A stretch of 64,000 nt of DNA. Source: Craterostigma plantagineum. Lineage: Eukaryota; Streptophyta; Magnoliopsida; Lamiales; Linderniaceae. Both the position numbers and the translations under genes were made by a program. Below are positions 12,601 through 25,466 of this stretch, piece after piece. The stretch covers positions 3,386,001 through 3,450,000 of the forward strand of contig JAPQWV010000028.1 in NCBI GenBank assembly GCA_027422505.1, written 5' to 3'. Under the pieces are notes generated by a model, which had not been told where the DNA came from, made no database searches, and was given only the letters and a program-made list of their open reading frames with translations. The stretch's first letter is position 1. Each line of letters starts with the position of its first letter.

Positions 12601-14138
12601 GGAAATCTGTGAGCGCGGAACTTCAACGACTCGACGTGGAGATTGTACCATTGGGAGAAGTTGAGGCGAAATTAGCATCCCTAACTCTGCAACCAACGCT
12701 ACTGGAGCAGATCAAAAAGGCACAGGAAAACGACGAGTTTTACCTGAAGACGAAGGAAGCGCAAACCGAGCAACCAACGACGGACTTCGTGTTTCGGGAC
12801 GACGGAAGTTTATACTACAAGAGTAGATGGTACGTTCCGAACGACGCGGATCTTAGACGAGTTATACTGACGGAAGCACATACCACACCATATTCGGTAC
12901 ACCCAGGAGCTACAAAGTTATATAGGGATCTAAGGACTAACTACTGGTGGCCGGGAATGAAGAAGGACGTAACAACGTTCGTGAGCCAATGCCTCACCTG
13001 CCAGCAAATTAAGGCAGAACATCAGCGGCCGGCTGGGAAGCTGCAACCCTTACCCATTCCAGAGTGGAAGTGGGACAATATAACGATGGATTTCGTGAGC
13101 GGATTGCCGAGGAACGCGAAAGGACACGACGCAATTTGGGTAATCGTAGATCGACTTACGAAATCTGCCCATTTTCTGCCGATAAGTACAACGTTTACCA
13201 TGGAGCGGTATGCAGAATTGTACATCCAAGAGATAGTCAGACTCCATGGGACACCCTTAACGATAGTTTCAGACCGCGATTCACGGTTCCTATCTAAATT
13301 CTGGACGAGTTTACAAAAGGCCATGGGGACGAAATTGGCATTTAGCACAGCATATCATCCGCAAACGGACGGCCAATCCGAGCGGACGATCCAAACGCTG
13401 GAAGATATGTTACGAGCCTGTGTACTTGATTTCAAAGGCAACTGGAGCAAGTACCTTCCACTCGTGGAATTTTCGTACAATAATAGCTATCAAGCCACGA
13501 TTGGAATGGCACCTTACGAAGCCTTATACGGACGAAAGTGCAGGTCCCCAGTACATTGGGATGAAGTCGGTGAACGTGCGATGTTAGGCCCAGACATGAT
13601 ATGGGAAATGACGGAAATTGTCACGATGATCCGAGAGAGAATGCGCACGGCGCAAAGTAGATAGAAGAGTTATGCGGATCGAAGACGTAGACCGTTAGAA
13701 TTTGAAGTGAATGATTGGGTCTTTGTAAAAGTATCACCAATGAAAGGAGTCAAAAGGTTCGGAAAGAAGGGAAAACTAAGCCCGAGATACATCGGTCCCT
13801 TCAAGATAATAAAGAGAGTTGGTGAAGTGGCTTACCAACTAGAACTACCAGCATCGTTGTCGCAAGTACATGATGTATTCCATGTTTCCACGTTGCGGAA
13901 GTATATCGCTGACCCAAGCCACGTGTTGATAAACGACTCACTGCATCAACACTTGAAACCAGACCTGAGTTATGAGGAAACGCCCGTAGAGATATTGATG
14001 CATGAGACGAAGAGGCTTAGGAACAAAGAGATTCCTCTAGTAAAAGTTCTTTGGCGGAATCAGTCAGTAGAGGAAGCCACATGGGAACGCGAGGATGAGA
14101 TGAAAATCCGCTATCCTGAATTGTTCCGAACGGGCTGA
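9660..14138 (+). pseudogene. Gag-pol polyprotein of Tekay-like copy 2, nonsense mutation
   Basis: The frame runs from ATG 9660 through gag, zinc knuckles, protease, reverse transcriptase, RNase H and the integrase core, then meets TAG at 13662-13664, where copies 1 and 3 have CAG (Gln). The remaining 158 codons, holding the GPY/F-like module and the C-terminal chromodomain-like segment, stay open in the same frame to 14138. The change is a C-to-T transition in a CAG (CHG) context. A nearby Arg-to-Trp change (codon 1315) is another C-to-T, in a CG context. Both fit deamination of methylated cytosine in a silenced element. The truncated product would keep all catalytic domains but lose the chromatin-targeting tail. 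Confidence 0.93.
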
Positions 14139-14160
14139 TTTCGGGGGCGAAATCCTCCTT

Positions 14161-14173
14161 AAGGGGGGGAGGA
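14161..14173 (+). other. Polypurine tract, Tekay copy 2
   Basis: AAGGGGGGGAGGA directly precedes the LTR start TGTAGCACCC. Confidence 0.9.
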
Positions 14174-15807
14174 TGTAGCACCCGGGTTCCCCGTAAGTAT
14201 TTAGGGCCAATAAATTAGCAAAATATGACTTCGTGAATTATGTGCATTAAGGTGAATTAGGTGCATAAACGTGATTTACGTGCTCAATATGACTTAGGTG
14301 CAGCTTCGTGTTTCACGAAATTGGGTGCGATTAAATAGTGCTTATGTGACTTACTTGAAATTGTGTGGAAAATTACGTGCTTAGGCGATTTCTTAAATTT
14401 AGTGCAATTAATTCGTACCAAGTGACCCCTAACTTATTTAGGAATTTTCGAAAGTTGGACAAGGAAATTGGATCATGAGAGAAGATTGGACTATAGTTAC
14501 TAATGGGCTATAATTAAATCCAAACTTAGGCCCAAATAAGACCTCAAACTTGGGCCCAATACCCTTAGAAATGAAATTTAGCAAACAAGATCCCTAAATC
14601 AAGGAAAACCCACGCCTATATCATGACCATCCCTTAAAATGAAAGAAAATATCTCATTTAACACATTCACACCTAATAACTAACGAAAGCAAGAAGAAAG
14701 AAAAGAGGCAAGGAAGACATCGAAGGAAGCTCAAGGTTTCACTCTCAAAATAGCTTGGAATTTCGGAAGTAGTAAGTGACGAAAATCCCTTAAGCCATTT
14801 CGATTTTATACTAAGAATTGCTTAGCTAAATTTCGAGCTTAGGTTTGTACTAAGGATGGTTGTTTGAGCAAATATGGAGTTAAGTAGCATAGCATGTGAT
14901 TTAGAACTTAGAATGCTAGGTAGAACAAGCTGCGAAGTGAATTCGAGGGAGAAGAACGACGGAAAAACGAAGAAGATGATAAATGTCGTAGGAAATGTCG
15001 AACTGTCGCATGAAATGTCGACTAAACATATATCGACATTTTAATAAATGTCGAGATATCATGAAAATATCATGTCGACATTTCCTAATGAAAATGTCGA
15101 AACCCAAAGTCGAAGCCATGTTAGGAAAAATGTCGATAAAATGTCGAGGTGAAATCTCATGTCGACATTTTATGATCCAAGATGTCGAGATCTTTAAAGC
15201 CTTAAATGTCGAGTTCATGAACATATACAAAATGTCGAGACGTCTAAAGAAAAAGTCGAAACCATGTTATAGATAAAATGTCGAGTCCGTATACTAAAGA
15301 AGATGTCGAGCCGAATAAAAAGTCGAATTAAAAATGTCGAGGTGTACATTTAAATTCATATCGACATCTTGATGAAAAGTCGAGATAATGTCAAGTAAGA
15401 AGTCGAGTTCCACGAGGAGTTCATGTCGACATCTTTAGTCCAAAATGTCGAGAAATCCCATTTTATAAATGTCGAAATGTTAGGAAAAGATGTCGGGTTC
15501 TTACACATAAATGTCGAGACCAAATTAACCAAGCAAACCGAGATTATCAAATGTCGAAAGATGATGTCGAAACCCTCATGCATCTCGACATTTAGCTTCT
15601 TCATATCGACATCTTATAAATGTCGAGATTTGTGCGAGTTGCATGTCGATATTCTCTAACTCAAATGCTGAAGTATAAATGTCGAGACCCTAATTGAGTT
15701 AAATGTCGAGTCATTTTATTTGGAAAGAAATGTCGAGCCTCATGCATTTTGCGGGTCCTAGTTGGCGAATCAACTTCACGAATTGAACCCTTGGATTAAA
15801 ACGATTT

Positions 15808-15846
<39 letters not shown>

Positions 15847-17493
15847 AAAGAAACTATCGCCTTTTTAGGAAAAATATTTTCGCACCATTTAATAAGAAAA
15901 ATATTCCGATTCCAATGAGCATAGGCTCTTTCAACGCCCGATCATAATTGGCCTATCGGTATCCTTAGGGCCAATTTTCGGTATAGGTAGACATCGCATT
16001 CGATAGAATTTTGGAACGAAAATTTTATAGTTGATTTAAAATAATTTATGGATTGACTTTATAGCCTTTGCAGGCTTAAAGGACGAAATTTTAGAAATTT
16101 CACTAGACCGGCTAGCGAATAGTTTAAAGTCAAAAATTAGGTTCATGACCTAAAATAATTCGAGTACTTAGCTAGCTGAATTAATTAATAGCTTACTGAT
16201 ACGAATGTTTTGGTGCCTAAGGTCGGGACATAGGAAAATCGCCAGGGCAGGTAGCAGTTAGTCTACGGACGCCAGGTAAGTGGAAGTCCAACTACGACAC
16301 ACAACATGTTTTACGTGCCTAAATTGTATGATTACGTGCTTATGTGGCTTCATGAATTTGTAAAGTGATTGAAGTATTTAAATGTGGTAAGCCTATGTTG
16401 CATTTACCTGTATCTGCATATGCATACTCACGTGCACACACGAACTCGTGAGGAAGGGTCGTGGGATTGAGTGTGCGTAATGATGTGTCGCTTGTACGCG
16501 ACGAGGACTTGCCGATGTGGGCAAGTGTGTCGACTCGTAGTTGAGTCAGGGGCTGTCTACTATGCTACCAGGGCGGCGTTTTAGCGTCGTCGTATTATTA
16601 TTTTAGATATATATATATATATTGATATCCTATGGATAGGGTTTGGGCATGGCCCGTGGCGGTAAGGTGCGACCTGGAGGGTGCGACCTGAGGGTATAAG
16701 CGACACAGGGTGGAACCCTGGTGTAGGCGACCTCAGCGTGGGCTACCAGCGTGAGCGACCGCCGGACAGTCGGGGACGACCGGGTTCATATGGCGACCTA
16801 GGGGAACGATGTGCATCCTAGGGTTCGGCCATCCGGCGTGGACCGCTGTCGTATTGTCCTTGAGGGACGTGAGCTCTTGTGGTGCATAGTGAGATTAGCC
16901 GAGGGCCCTGAGTGACATTAGTCTGAGTACGTTTGTACGATTGTTTTATGCATCGGCGCGGTTCGCCTTTGTGCGTGGTATATGCATTGGCGAGGATTGC
17001 CTTTGCGAGTGTCATATGCATCGGCGTGGATTGCCTTTGCGAGTGTTGTATGCATCGGCGCGGATTGCCGTTGCGGGGGAGTGACACGTGCACACATGCA
17101 TGATTTCTGCTTACTGAGCCTCGGTGGCTCATTCCTTACGTTGTGTGTTGTAGGCACTGGCGATCACGGTATGTGAGCGCGTTTTGAAGGCAAGGCTAAC
17201 CTTTTGAAGCTTCGTGCTGCTTTTGGGGGTGGACGTGTGTGTGTGGATGACGACCTGTGAGGCCGGGCGCATAAGAGCTTTTGCTGTGCCGACACACCTT
17301 CGCCGTTGTAGTTAGACCATGTCTGGACCCTAATGTCCGACATGCATTCTTTTGTCTTGTATAGAACGATGTTACATTCCATGAATGAAAAATGAAAAAT
17401 TTGTACGCGTTTTTGGTGCACTCCTTTACTTGCAAACTCGCTAGGCACGTAGATATGCGCTAGATTAGGCGGTTAGGAAGTCGGGGTGTCACA
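14174..17493 (+). mobile_element. Complete LTR shared by Tekay copies 2 and 3
   Basis: About 3320 bp with the same ends and internal blocks as the preceding LTR: TGTCGA array about 14979-15741, A tract 15812-15844 (33 A), TA run near 16606-16622, and 34-bp repeat 16947-17082. Differences from the preceding LTR are few (single bases and A-tract length). Confidence 0.95.
14979..15741 (+). repeat. TGTCGA motif array, second full LTR
   Basis: Near-identical copy of the array at 6988-7750, with the same motif count and palindromic TGTCGACA sites. Confidence 0.92.
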
Positions 17494-17496
17494 GGG

Positions 17497-17508
17497 TGGT
17501 ATCAGAGC
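17497..17508 (+). other. Primer-binding site, Tekay copy 3
   Basis: TGGTATCAGAGC lies three bases after the LTR end. Confidence 0.93.
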
Positions 17509-17648
17509 TTCGGTCACAGGTTCTGTAGACTGTCCACACACACACACCCAAAAGAGCGGAAGCGGCCTTGCAAGTAAGTGTTAAGTCTATGTGATTTTCT
17601 ATGTTGTATAATTTATTGGCCGTAGGACAATCAGGATAGGGTAGAAAG

Positions 17649-20600
17649 ATGGTAAGAACGAGAGGAGAGTCTAGTGGTGGCGACGACCAGAACAGGGGAA
17701 ACACGGCCCCTCCCGACAATCGGGATGCAACGATTTTCCAACTGACGGAACTAGTCCGCCAGCAGTCGGCGCAGATTCAACAGCTTATCCAACAGAATAC
17801 TGCTAATGCTGGGCCAACTCAGGCGGAAAGGACTGAGGTGGTGGGAGAACGATTCCGAAGGTTGAACCCACCGACCTTCGAAGACACAGCTGACTCAACA
17901 GCAGCCGAAGACTGGTTAAGGACTCTCGAAAGCATGTTCGTCTATAGCAGGGTCCCGGAGGCGGAAAAGGCCCTCTGTGCTGCGTTCCTGCTACGAGGGA
18001 GCGCAGGACACTGGTGGGACACCATTATGGTATTGGAGAACCCCGCTACGATGAGCTGGGAAAGATTCAAGGAGTTGTTCAGGGGCAAGTACCTCACCGC
18101 CCCGATTCTAGCACAGCGCCTGAACGAATTCATCAATCTCAGGCAGGGGCCGATGACGGTGGCCGAGTACATAAAGAAGTTTGAGCAGCTGTCCAGATTT
18201 GCAGCACACATGGTCAGCACGGAAGCCCTGAAAATCGAATGCTTTTTGGAAGGATTGAAGCCCGAGCTCTACAGAGATGTGAGCATGGCGGGAATTCAGG
18301 GAGCTACTTACTCTCAAGTAGCAGAGAGAGCTATGGTGGCTGAACAGGCGGAAGCCAGAATCTTGAAGGCACAAGAGGCCAAACGCAAGTTCGCGCAAAT
18401 GCAAGGAGCGCAATGGAGCGGAGGAGACCAGAAACGGCAGTTCGTGCCTAAAGGGGGCAAGAAGAAATTCCAGAACAGGCCTCCTCAACAGCCTCAGGGG
18501 ACGATGAACAGACCCCCGAATCCAAACCAGAACCAAGGAGCAGCGCAGGGTCCATATTGCCACAGGTGTGGGAAAAGGCACTTTGGGAACTGCAACATGC
18601 AAGTCAACACCTGCTTTAGGTGTGGGAAGCCGGGCCACTTCGTAAGACAGTGCCCGGAAGGTGCTTCGAGCAATCAGACCGGGAGTCAGGCAGGACCTCA
18701 GATGGTGCCAGCACGGGTGTACACCATCACTTCCGAGGAAGCAGAAAACAACCCGGAGGTGGTAACAGGTACCCTACCGGTCCATCAAACTCCCACGTGC
18801 ATTCTAGTAGATTCCGGGGCGACCCACTCGTTTGCGTCTGTGAAGTATGTGACGAAACTAGGGGTAACGCCTGAGCGAGTCGATTACGAGTATAGCGTAG
18901 CAATTCCAAGCGGGGCACCAACTAGGACTAGTCAAATGTTAAGAAATTGCCCAATCTTAGTCGGTAATAGAGAATTGCCGGTAGACCTGATAGTCATCCC
19001 GATGGACGACTACGAAGTGATCCTCGGGATGGACTGGCTCTCAAAGTACGGAGCAGTGATAGACTGTAACCGTAAGGTAGTTACGTTTAGCTTAGAAGGA
19101 GAAGAACCTGTCACTTTCAAGGGAACAATGAAGAGGAGAGGCACTCCGAGGATATCAGCCTTAAAAGCTCAGCGACTAATCAATTCCGGATGCGAGGCAT
19201 ACCTGGTGTTCGCGCTGAAGGCAGAAGAGAATACCCCCACGAAACCCGAAGACGTACCAGTGATTAAAGACTTCCTAGATGTATTTCCAGAAGAATTGCC
19301 AGGATTACCCCCAGACAGAGAAATTGAGTTTACGATTGACCTGGTGCCGGGAGCAGCACCAGTGTCCAAGGCTCCATATCGATTAGCACCAACCGAATTA
19401 AAGGAGTTGAAGGAACAAATAGATGAACTCCTACAGAAAGGATTCATTCAGACCAGCTTTTCTCCCTGGGGTGCGCCAGTCTTGTTCGTACGAAAGAAGG
19501 ATGGCTCGATGAGACTGTGTATAGATTACAGGGAGCTTAACAAGCTGACGATCAAGAATAAGTATCCACTACCCCGAATAGACGACCTCTTCGACCAGTT
19601 ACAAGGCGCCACAGTATTTTCTAAGATCGATTTGAGGTCGGGCTACCATCAACTGAAAATCCGCAAGGAAGATGTACCCAAAACGGCATTCAGTACCAGA
19701 TACGGGCATTTTGAATTTCTAGTCATGCCCTTTGGACTGACGAACGCACCGGCGGCCTTCATGGATCTAATGAACCGTGTGTTCGAAGCCTATTTAGACA
19801 AGTTCGTGATTGTATTCATAGACGACATCCTCATCTACTCGAAGGCGAAGGAGGAACACGAACAACACCTACGAGTGATACTTGGAGTACTGAGGGAAAA
19901 GCAGCTGTACGCTAAGTTTAAAAAGTGTGAATTCTGGCTGGACCAAGTGGCATTTTTGGGACACATTGTCTCGGGAGCAGGAATCTCGGTGGACCCGAGC
20001 AAAATCGTAGCAATTAACGATTGGCCACAGCCGACCAACGTAACGGAAGTACGAAGCTTCCTAGGCTTAGCAGGCTACTACCGGAAGTTTATAAAAGATT
20101 TCTCGAAAATTGCCTCTACACTCACGAAGCTAACCAGAAAGAACACACCTTTTCAATGGAGCAAAGAGTGTGAACAAAGCTTCCAAGAACTGAAAAAGCG
20201 GCTTACGACAGCCCCAGTACTAACGATACCCACGGGAACAGGAGGGTTCTCAGTGTATAGCGACGCCTCTAAGAACGGGTTAGGATGCGTACTGATGCAG
20301 AACGGTAGCGTGGTGGCTTACGCCTCACGACAATTGAAGGAGTACGAGAAGAACTACCCTACACACGACTTGGAGCTTGCTGCTGTAGTTTTCGCTCTCA
20401 AGATTTGGAGACACTATTTGTATGGAGAAAGATGCGAAATCTACACCGACCACAAGAGTTTAAAGTATTTCTTCACCCAGAAGGAACTCAATATGAGACA
20501 AAGACGGTGGCTAGAATTGGTGAAGGACTACGATTGTGTGATCAACTACCACCCGGGAAAGGCGAACGTGGTAGCTGATGCTCTAAGCCGGAAATCTGTG

Positions 20601-22127
20601 AGCGCGGAACTTCAACGACTCGACGTGGAGATTGTACCATTGGGAGAAGTTGAGGCGAAATTAGCATCCCTAACTCTGCAACCAACGCTACTGGAGCAGA
20701 TCAAAAAGGCACAGGAAAACGACGAGTTTTACCTGAAGACGAAGGAAGCGCAAACCGAGCAACCAACGACGGACTTCGTGTTTCGGGACGACGGAAGTTT
20801 ATACTACAAGAGTAGATGGTACGTTCCGAACGACGCGGATCTTAGACGAGTTATACTGACGGAAGCACATACCACACCATATTCGGTACACCCAGGAGCT
20901 ACAAAGTTATATAGGGATCTAAGGACTAACTACTGGTGGCCGGGAATGAAGAAGGACGTAACAACGTTCGTGAGCCAATGCCTCACCTGCCAGCAAATTA
21001 AGGCAGAACATCAGCGGCCGGCTGGGAAGCTGCAACCCTTACCCATTCCAGAGTGGAAGTGGGACAATATAACGATGGATTTCGTGAGCGGATTGCCGAG
21101 GAACGCGAAAGGACACGACGCAATTTGGGTAATCGTAGATCGACTTACGAAATCTGCCCATTTTCTGCCGATAAGTACAACGTTTACCATGGAGCGGTAT
21201 GCAGAATTGTACATCCAAGAGATAGTCAGACTCCATGGGACACCCTTAACGATAGTTTCAGACCGCGATTCACGGTTCCTATCTAAATTCTGGACGAGTT
21301 TACAAAAGGCCATGGGGACGAAATTGGCATTTAGCACAGCATATCATCCGCAAACGGACGGCCAATCCGAGCGGACGATCCAAACGCTGGAAGATATGTT
21401 ACGAGCCTGTGTACTTGATTTCAAAGGCAACTGGAGCAAGTACCTTCCACTCGTGGAATTTTCGTACAATAATAGCTATCAAGCCACGATTGGAATGGCA
21501 CCTTACGAAGCCTTATACGGACGAAAGTGCAGGTCCCCAGTACATTGGGATGAAGTCGGTGAACGTGCGATGTTAGGCCCAGACATGATACGGGAAATGA
21601 CGGAAATTGTCACGATGATCCGAGAGAGAATGCGCACGGCGCAAAGTAGACAGAAGAGTTATGCGGATCGAAGACGTAGACCGTTAGAATTTGAAGTGAA
21701 TGATTGGGTCTTTGTAAAAGTATCACCAATGAAAGGAGTCAAAAGGTTCGGAAAGAAGGGAAAACTAAGCCCGAGATACATCGGTCCCTTCAAGATAATA
21801 AAGAGAGTTGGTGAAGTGGCTTACCAACTAGAACTACCAGCATCGTTGTCGCAAGTACATGATGTATTCCATGTTTCCACGTTGCGGAAGTATATCGCTG
21901 ACCCAAGCCACGTGTTGATAAACGACTCACTGCATCAACACTTGAAACCAGACCTGAGTTATGAGGAAACGCCCGTAGAGATATTGATGCATGAGACGAA
22001 GAGGCTTAGGAACAAAGAGATTCCTCTAGTAAAAGTTCTTTGGCGGAATCAGTCAGTAGAGGAAGCCACATGGGAACGCGAGGATGAGATGAAAATCCGC
22101 TATCCTGAATTGTTCCGAACGGGCTGA
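17649..22127 (+). CDS. Intact gag-pol polyprotein, Tekay/Del chromovirus-like (copy 3)
   Basis: One 1492-codon frame encodes everything a Ty3/gypsy chromovirus needs. By residue: gag capsid domain about 65-250; zinc knuckles at 304-315 (atypical spacing, C-X2-C-X3-H-X3-C) and 322-335 (CCHC); aspartic protease with DSG at 388-390; reverse transcriptase about 590-770 with FIDD at 724-727 (YxDD position); RNase H from about 866 with acidic residues at 872, 909 and 934; integrase with zinc-binding His/Cys (Cys 1111 and 1114) and catalytic D1144, D1205, E1241 (35 residues between the last two); GPY/F-like module about 1377-1400; chromodomain-like tail about 1441-1490. Gag and pol share one frame with no recoding site, as is common in this clade. 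Primer site, polypurine tract and both LTRs are present, so this copy could be autonomous. Start chosen as the first ATG, about 150 bp past the LTR and conserved in all copies. The Tekay assignment rests on order and overall resemblance. Confidence 0.95.
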   Translation: MVRTRGESSGGDDQNRGNTAPPDNRDATIFQLTELVRQQSAQIQQLIQQNTANAGPTQAERTEVVGERFRRLNPPTFEDTADSTAAEDWLRTLESMFVYSRVPEAEKALCAAFLLRGSAGHWWDTIMVLENPATMSWERFKELFRGKYLTAPILAQRLNEFINLRQGPMTVAEYIKKFEQLSRFAAHMVSTEALKIECFLEGLKPELYRDVSMAGIQGATYSQVAERAMVAEQAEARILKAQEAKRKFAQMQGAQWSGGDQKRQFVPKGGKKKFQNRPPQQPQGTMNRPPNPNQNQGAAQGPYCHRCGKRHFGNCNMQVNTCFRCGKPGHFVRQCPEGASSNQTGSQAGPQMVPARVYTITSEEAENNPEVVTGTLPVHQTPTCILVDSGATHSFASVKYVTKLGVTPERVDYEYSVAIPSGAPTRTSQMLRNCPILVGNRELPVDLIVIPMDDYEVILGMDWLSKYGAVIDCNRKVVTFSLEGEEPVTFKGTMKRRGTPRISALKAQRLINSGCEAYLVFALKAEENTPTKPEDVPVIKDFLDVFPEELPGLPPDREIEFTIDLVPGAAPVSKAPYRLAPTELKELKEQIDELLQKGFIQTSFSPWGAPVLFVRKKDGSMRLCIDYRELNKLTIKNKYPLPRIDDLFDQLQGATVFSKIDLRSGYHQLKIRKEDVPKTAFSTRYGHFEFLVMPFGLTNAPAAFMDLMNRVFEAYLDKFVIVFIDDILIYSKAKEEHEQHLRVILGVLREKQLYAKFKKCEFWLDQVAFLGHIVSGAGISVDPSKIVAINDWPQPTNVTEVRSFLGLAGYYRKFIKDFSKIASTLTKLTRKNTPFQWSKECEQSFQELKKRLTTAPVLTIPTGTGGFSVYSDASKNGLGCVLMQNGSVVAYASRQLKEYEKNYPTHDLELAAVVFALKIWRHYLYGERCEIYTDHKSLKYFFTQKELNMRQRRWLELVKDYDCVINYHPGKANVVADALSRKSVSAELQRLDVEIVPLGEVEAKLASLTLQPTLLEQIKKAQENDEFYLKTKEAQTEQPTTDFVFRDDGSLYYKSRWYVPNDADLRRVILTEAHTTPYSVHPGATKLYRDLRTNYWWPGMKKDVTTFVSQCLTCQQIKAEHQRPAGKLQPLPIPEWKWDNITMDFVSGLPRNAKGHDAIWVIVDRLTKSAHFLPISTTFTMERYAELYIQEIVRLHGTPLTIVSDRDSRFLSKFWTSLQKAMGTKLAFSTAYHPQTDGQSERTIQTLEDMLRACVLDFKGNWSKYLPLVEFSYNNSYQATIGMAPYEALYGRKCRSPVHWDEVGERAMLGPDMIREMTEIVTMIRERMRTAQSRQKSYADRRRRPLEFEVNDWVFVKVSPMKGVKRFGKKGKLSPRYIGPFKIIKRVGEVAYQLELPASLSQVHDVFHVSTLRKYIADPSHVLINDSLHQHLKPDLSYEETPVEILMHETKRLRNKEIPLVKVLWRNQSVEEATWEREDEMKIRYPELFRTG

Positions 22128-22149
22128 TTTCGGGGGCGAAATCCTCCTT

Positions 22150-22162
22150 AAGGGGGGGAGGA
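22150..22162 (+). other. Polypurine tract, Tekay copy 3
   Basis: AAGGGGGGGAGGA directly precedes the LTR start TGTAGCACCC. Confidence 0.9.
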
Positions 22163-25100
22163 TGTAGCACCCGGGTTCCCCGTAAGTATTTAGGGCCAAT
22201 AAATTAGCAAAATATGACTTCGTGAATTATGTGCATTAAGGTGAATTAGGTGCATAAACGTGATTTACGTGCTCAATATGACTTAGGTGCAGCTTCGTGT
22301 TTCACGAAATTGGGTGCGATTAAATAGTGCTTATGTGACTTACTTGAAATTGTGTGGAAAATTACGTGCTTAGGCGATTTCTTAAATTTAGTGCAATTAA
22401 TTCGTACCAAGTGACCCCTAACTTATTTAGGAATTTTCGAAAGTTGGACAAGGAAATTGGATCATGAGAGAAGATTGGACTATAGTTACTAATGGCTATA
22501 ATTAAATCCAAACTTAGGCCCAAATAAGACCTCAAACTTGGGCCCAATACCCTTAGAAATGAAATTTAGCAAACAAGATCCCTAAATCAAGGAAAACCCA
22601 CGCCTATATCATGACCATCCCTTAAAATGAAAGAAAATATCTCATTTAACACATTCACACCTAATAACTAACGAAAGCAAGAAGAAAGAAAAGAGGCAAG
22701 GAAGACATCGAAGGAAGCTCAAGGTTTCACTCTCAAAATAGCTTGGAATTTCGGAAGTAGTAAGTGACGAAAATCCCTTAAGCCATTTCGATTTTATACT
22801 AAGAATTGCTTAGCTAAATTTCGAGCTTAGGTTTGTACTAAGGATGGTTGTTTGAGCAAATATGGAGTTAAGTAGCATAGCATGTGATTTAGAACTTAGA
22901 ATGCTAGGTAGAACAAGCTGCGAAGTGAATTCGAGGGAGAAGAACGACGGAAAAACGAAGAAGATGATAAATGTCGTAGGAAATGTCGAACTGTCGCATG
23001 AAATGTCGACTAAACATATATCGACATTTTAATAAATGTCGAGATATCATGAAAATATCATGTCGACATTTCCTAATGAAAATGTCGAAACCCAAAGTCG
23101 AAGCCATGTTAGGAAAAATGTCGATAAAATGTCGAGGTGAAATCTCATGTCGACATTTTATGATCCAAGATGTCGAGATCTTTAAAGCCTTAAATGTCGA
23201 GTTCATGAACATATACAAAATGTCGAGACGTCTAAAGAAAAAGTCGAAACCATGTTATAGATAAAATGTCGAGTCCGTATACTAAAGAAGATGTCGAGCC
23301 GAATAAAAAGTCGAATTAAAAATGTCGAGGTGTACATTTAAATTCATATCGACATCTTGATGAAAAGTCGAGATAATGTCAAGTAAGAAGTCGAGTTCCA
23401 CGAGGAGTTCATGTCGACATCTTTAGTCCAAAATGTCGAGAAATCCCATTTTATAAATGTCGAAATGTTAGGAAAAGATGTCGGGTTCTTACACATAAAT
23501 GTCGAGACCAAATTAACCAAGCAAACCGAGATTATCAAATGTCGAAAGATGATGTCGAAACCCTCATGCATCTCGACATTTAGCTTCTTCATATCGACAT
23601 CTTATAAATGTCGAGATTTGTGCGAGTTGCATGTCGATATTCTCTAACTCAAATGCTGAAGTATAAATGTCGAGACCCTAATTGAGTTAAATGTCGAGTC
23701 ATTTTATTTGGAAAGAAATGTCGAGCCTCATGCATTTTGCGGGTCCTAGTTGGCGAATCAACTTCACGAATTGAACCCTTGGATTAAAACGATTTAAGTA
23801 AAAAAAAAAAAAAAAAAAGAAAAGAAACTATCGCCTTTTTAGGAAAAATATTTTCGCACCATTTAATAAGAAAAATATTCCGATTCCAATGAGCATAGGC
23901 TCTTTCAACGCCCGATCATAATTGGCCTATCGGTATCCTTAGGGCCAATTTTCGGTATAGGTAGACATCGCATTCGATAGAATTTTGGAACGAAAATTTT
24001 ATAGTTGATTTAAAATAATTTATGGATTGACTTTATAGCCTTTGCAGGCTTAAAGGACGAAATTTTAGAAATTTCACTAGACCGGCTAGCGAATAGTTTA
24101 AAGTCAAAAATTAGGTTCATGACCTAAAATAATTCGAGTACTTAGCTAGCTGAATTAATTAATAGCTTACTGATACGAATGTTTTGGTGCCTAAGGTCGG
24201 GACATAGGAAAATCGCCAGGGCAGGTAGCAGTTAGTCTACGGACGCCAGGTAAGTGGAAGTCCAACTACGACACACAACATGTTTTACCTGCCTAAATTG
24301 TATGATTACGTGCTTATGTGGCTTCATGAATTTGTAAAGTGATTGAAGTATTTAAATGTGGTAAGCCTATGTTGCATTTACCTGTATCTGCATATGCATA
24401 CTCACGTGCACACACGAACTCGTGAGGAAGGGTCGTGGGATTGAGTGTGCGTAATGATGTGTCGCTTGTACGCGACGAGGACTTGCCGATGTGGGCAAGT
24501 GTGTCGACTCGTAGTTGAGTCAGGGGCTGTCTACTATGCTACCAGGGCGGCGTTTTAGCGTCGTCGTATTATTATTTTAGATATATATATATATATTGAT
24601 ATCCTATGGATAGGGTTTGGGCATGGCCCGTGGCGGTAAGGTGCGACCTGGAGGGTGCGACCTGAGGGTATAAGCGACACAGGGTGGAACCCTGGTGTAG
24701 GCGACCTCAGCGTGGGCTACCAGCGTGAGCGACCGCCGGACAGTCGGGGACGACCGGGTTCATATGGCGACCTAGGGGAACGATGTGCATCCTAGGGTTC
24801 GGCCATCCGGCGTGGACCGCTGTCGTATTGTCCTTGAGGGACGTGAGCTCTTGTGGTGCATAGTGAGATTAGCCGAGGGCCCTGAGTGACATTAGTCTGA
24901 GTACGTTTGTACGATTGTTTTATGCATCGGCGCGGTTCGCCTTTGTGCGTGGTATATGCATTGGCGAGGATTGCCTTTGCGAGTGTCATATGCATCGGCG
25001 TGGATTGCCTTTGCGAGTGTTGTATGCATCGGCGCGGATTGCCGTTGCGGGGGAGTGACACGTGCACACATGCATGATTTCTGCTTACTGAGCCTCGGTG

Positions 25101-25466
25101 GCTCATTCCTTACGTTGTGTGTTGTAGGCACTGGCGATCACGGTATGTGAGCGCGTTTTGAAGGCAAGGCTAACCTTTTGAAGCTTCGTGCTGCTTTTGG
25201 GGTGGACGTGTGTGTGTGGATGACGACCTGTGAGGCCGGGCGCATAAGAGCTTTTGCTGTGCCGACACACCTTCGCCGTTGTAGTTAGACCATGTCTGGA
25301 CCCTAATGTCCGACATGCATTCTTTTGTCTTGTATAGAACGATGTTACATTCCATGAATGAAAAATGAAAAATTTGTACGCGTTTTTGGTGCACTCCTTT
25401 ACTTGCAAACTCGCTAGGCACGTAGATATGCGCTAGATTAGGCGGTTAGGAAGTCGGGGTGTCACA
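22163..25466 (+). mobile_element. 3' terminal LTR of the Tekay-like array
   Basis: About 3304 bp with the same ends (TGTAGCACCC and GGTGTCACA) and inner blocks: TGTCGA array about 22967-23729, A tract 23800-23818 (19 A), TA run near 24580, 34-bp repeat 24921-25056. It is followed at 25467 not by a primer-binding site but by AGGAAGC of a copia gag region, so this is the true right end of the array. Single-base differences from its 5' partner are visible near 22494, 24289 and 25201. The few differences suggest recent formation. Confidence 0.95.
22967..23729 (+). repeat. TGTCGA motif array, third full LTR
   Basis: Near-identical copy of the array at 6988-7750. Confidence 0.92.

Larger units (their letters stand above)
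1..25466 (+). mobile_element. Tandem array of three Tekay/Del-like Ty3-gypsy elements sharing LTRs
   Basis: Order seen: LTR end (1-1513), internal 1, LTR (6183-9504), internal 2, LTR (14174-17493), internal 3, LTR (22163-25466). Neighbouring copies share one LTR with no extra flanking DNA or target duplication between them. That is the product expected from unequal recombination between LTRs or from replication-time concatenation, not from independent insertions. Internal regions and LTRs are nearly identical, so the array is young. Copies 2 and 3 share several residues that copy 1 lacks (for example Asp at codon 26 and Ala in place of Thr early in the integrase), so they are closer to each other. 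The right edge lies in the copia element 1 gag region at a point matched by uninterrupted sequence near 39050. The left edge is outside the window. Confidence 0.93.
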
